Assembly (NCBI GenBank): GCA_944472155.2 | Contig: OX235271.1 | Span: 38,242,633 to 38,306,632, forward strand | From: Trichobilharzia szidati | Lineage: Eukaryota > Platyhelminthes > Trematoda > Strigeidida > Schistosomatidae | DNA: 64,000 nt | Direction: 5' to 3' | Shown here: positions 63,601-64,000 of the stretch, in pieces | Position numbering within the stretch: the stretch's first letter is position 1 | How the letters are laid out: every line of letters starts with the position of its first letter | The notes under the pieces: model-generated | What the model was told of the DNA's origin: nothing | The model's input: only the letters and a program-made list of their open reading frames with translations | Databases searched by the model: none | Translations under genes and position numbers: made by a program

Positions 63601-64000
63601 GTATGAGTCACCTTTTTCTTGTTTAGAAAACTCTACTCCCTCATCTAAACATGACTCACCCTTTCTTGTTCTTTTCTCTTCCTTTTTTCTATTGGCTATT
63701 AGATAAAGCATTTTCCTTAGTTACGTAACCTACCTTTTTGTTATGCTCTGTCTAGCTAATCCTTGTTTCTATACACATATATATATGCAACTCTGTTTTT
63801 GTTTCCAAGCCTAATTGCCTAATTATTCTATAAATATTTATAAACTGTCAAATATTGATCACAGTTCACTTGAATTATTCTATAAATAATCAGTGTTTGT
63901 AACTCTTAATTAGTTAAATCATTCCGGACTAATGTTACTTTTACTTCCTACCAATTACTCCTTGTGTATGTTTAGATCTTTAATGTAATGTAATTCATAC
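63601..64000. other. Probable PLE 3' flank, unassigned
   Basis: AT-rich sequence after the + strand GIY-YIG fragment. Nothing further recognised. Confidence 0.45.

Overview
This is eukaryotic, AT-rich, intron- and repeat-dense DNA, most consistent with a blood fluke of the genus Schistosoma. The reasons are the mix of schistosome-type repeats (RTE-like LINEs, Penelope-like elements, tRNA-headed SINEs, and SM-alpha-like repeats carrying hammerhead ribozymes) together with a split gene that has both multi-kilobase and very short (31 and 46 nt) introns. Species cannot be fixed from the sequence alone.

One host gene is visible. Eleven in-phase exons on the + strand (4471-39772) encode the last 826 residues of a GPATCH1 orthologue (spliceosome-associated G-patch protein 1). 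The conserved [48 protein letters not shown] and YGPDLPPNF blocks occur in the order known for the family, followed by a Lys/Arg-rich then Ser-rich tail, a stop at 39770-39772 and a polyadenylation signal. The G-patch itself and the start codon lie upstream of the window. No other host exon could be supported.

Everything else is mobile DNA in the introns and in the 24 kb downstream. Two families of 5'-truncated RTE-like LINEs, here called RTE-A and RTE-B, are scattered in both orientations and often nested (1-3928, 5628-7573, 19622-23712, 29815-31080, 32931-33664, 35810-37330, 40030-46560, 49094-49776, 51945-52365). A Ty3/Gypsy-like LTR with the beginning of gag lies at 5105-5627. From about 47 kb onward Penelope-like element (PLE) fragments dominate, with YVDD-type reverse transcriptase and GIY-YIG endonuclease parts in alternating orientations (47.9, 50.3-51.8, 56.2-57.1 and 60.4-63.6 kb). 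tRNA-headed SINEs, whose last ~40 nt resemble the RTE-A 3' end, occur at least 15 times.

The most interesting layer is a set of hammerhead-ribozyme repeats. A ~400-bp family (tRNA-like Pol III boxes followed directly by a hammerhead) occurs as monomers, as a head-to-tail dimer with one complete hammerhead (27252-27757), as differently permuted copies, and as repeated head-to-head pairs. A second family is a 413-bp palindrome with 35-bp perfect inverted ends enclosing a complete hammerhead (29016-29428). SM-alpha remnants and a fourth tRNA-like family are also present. Together with the PLEs, which could supply reverse transcriptase, this looks like a retrozyme-type system of non-autonomous elements amplified through self-cleaved, possibly circular RNA. 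That last step is inference.
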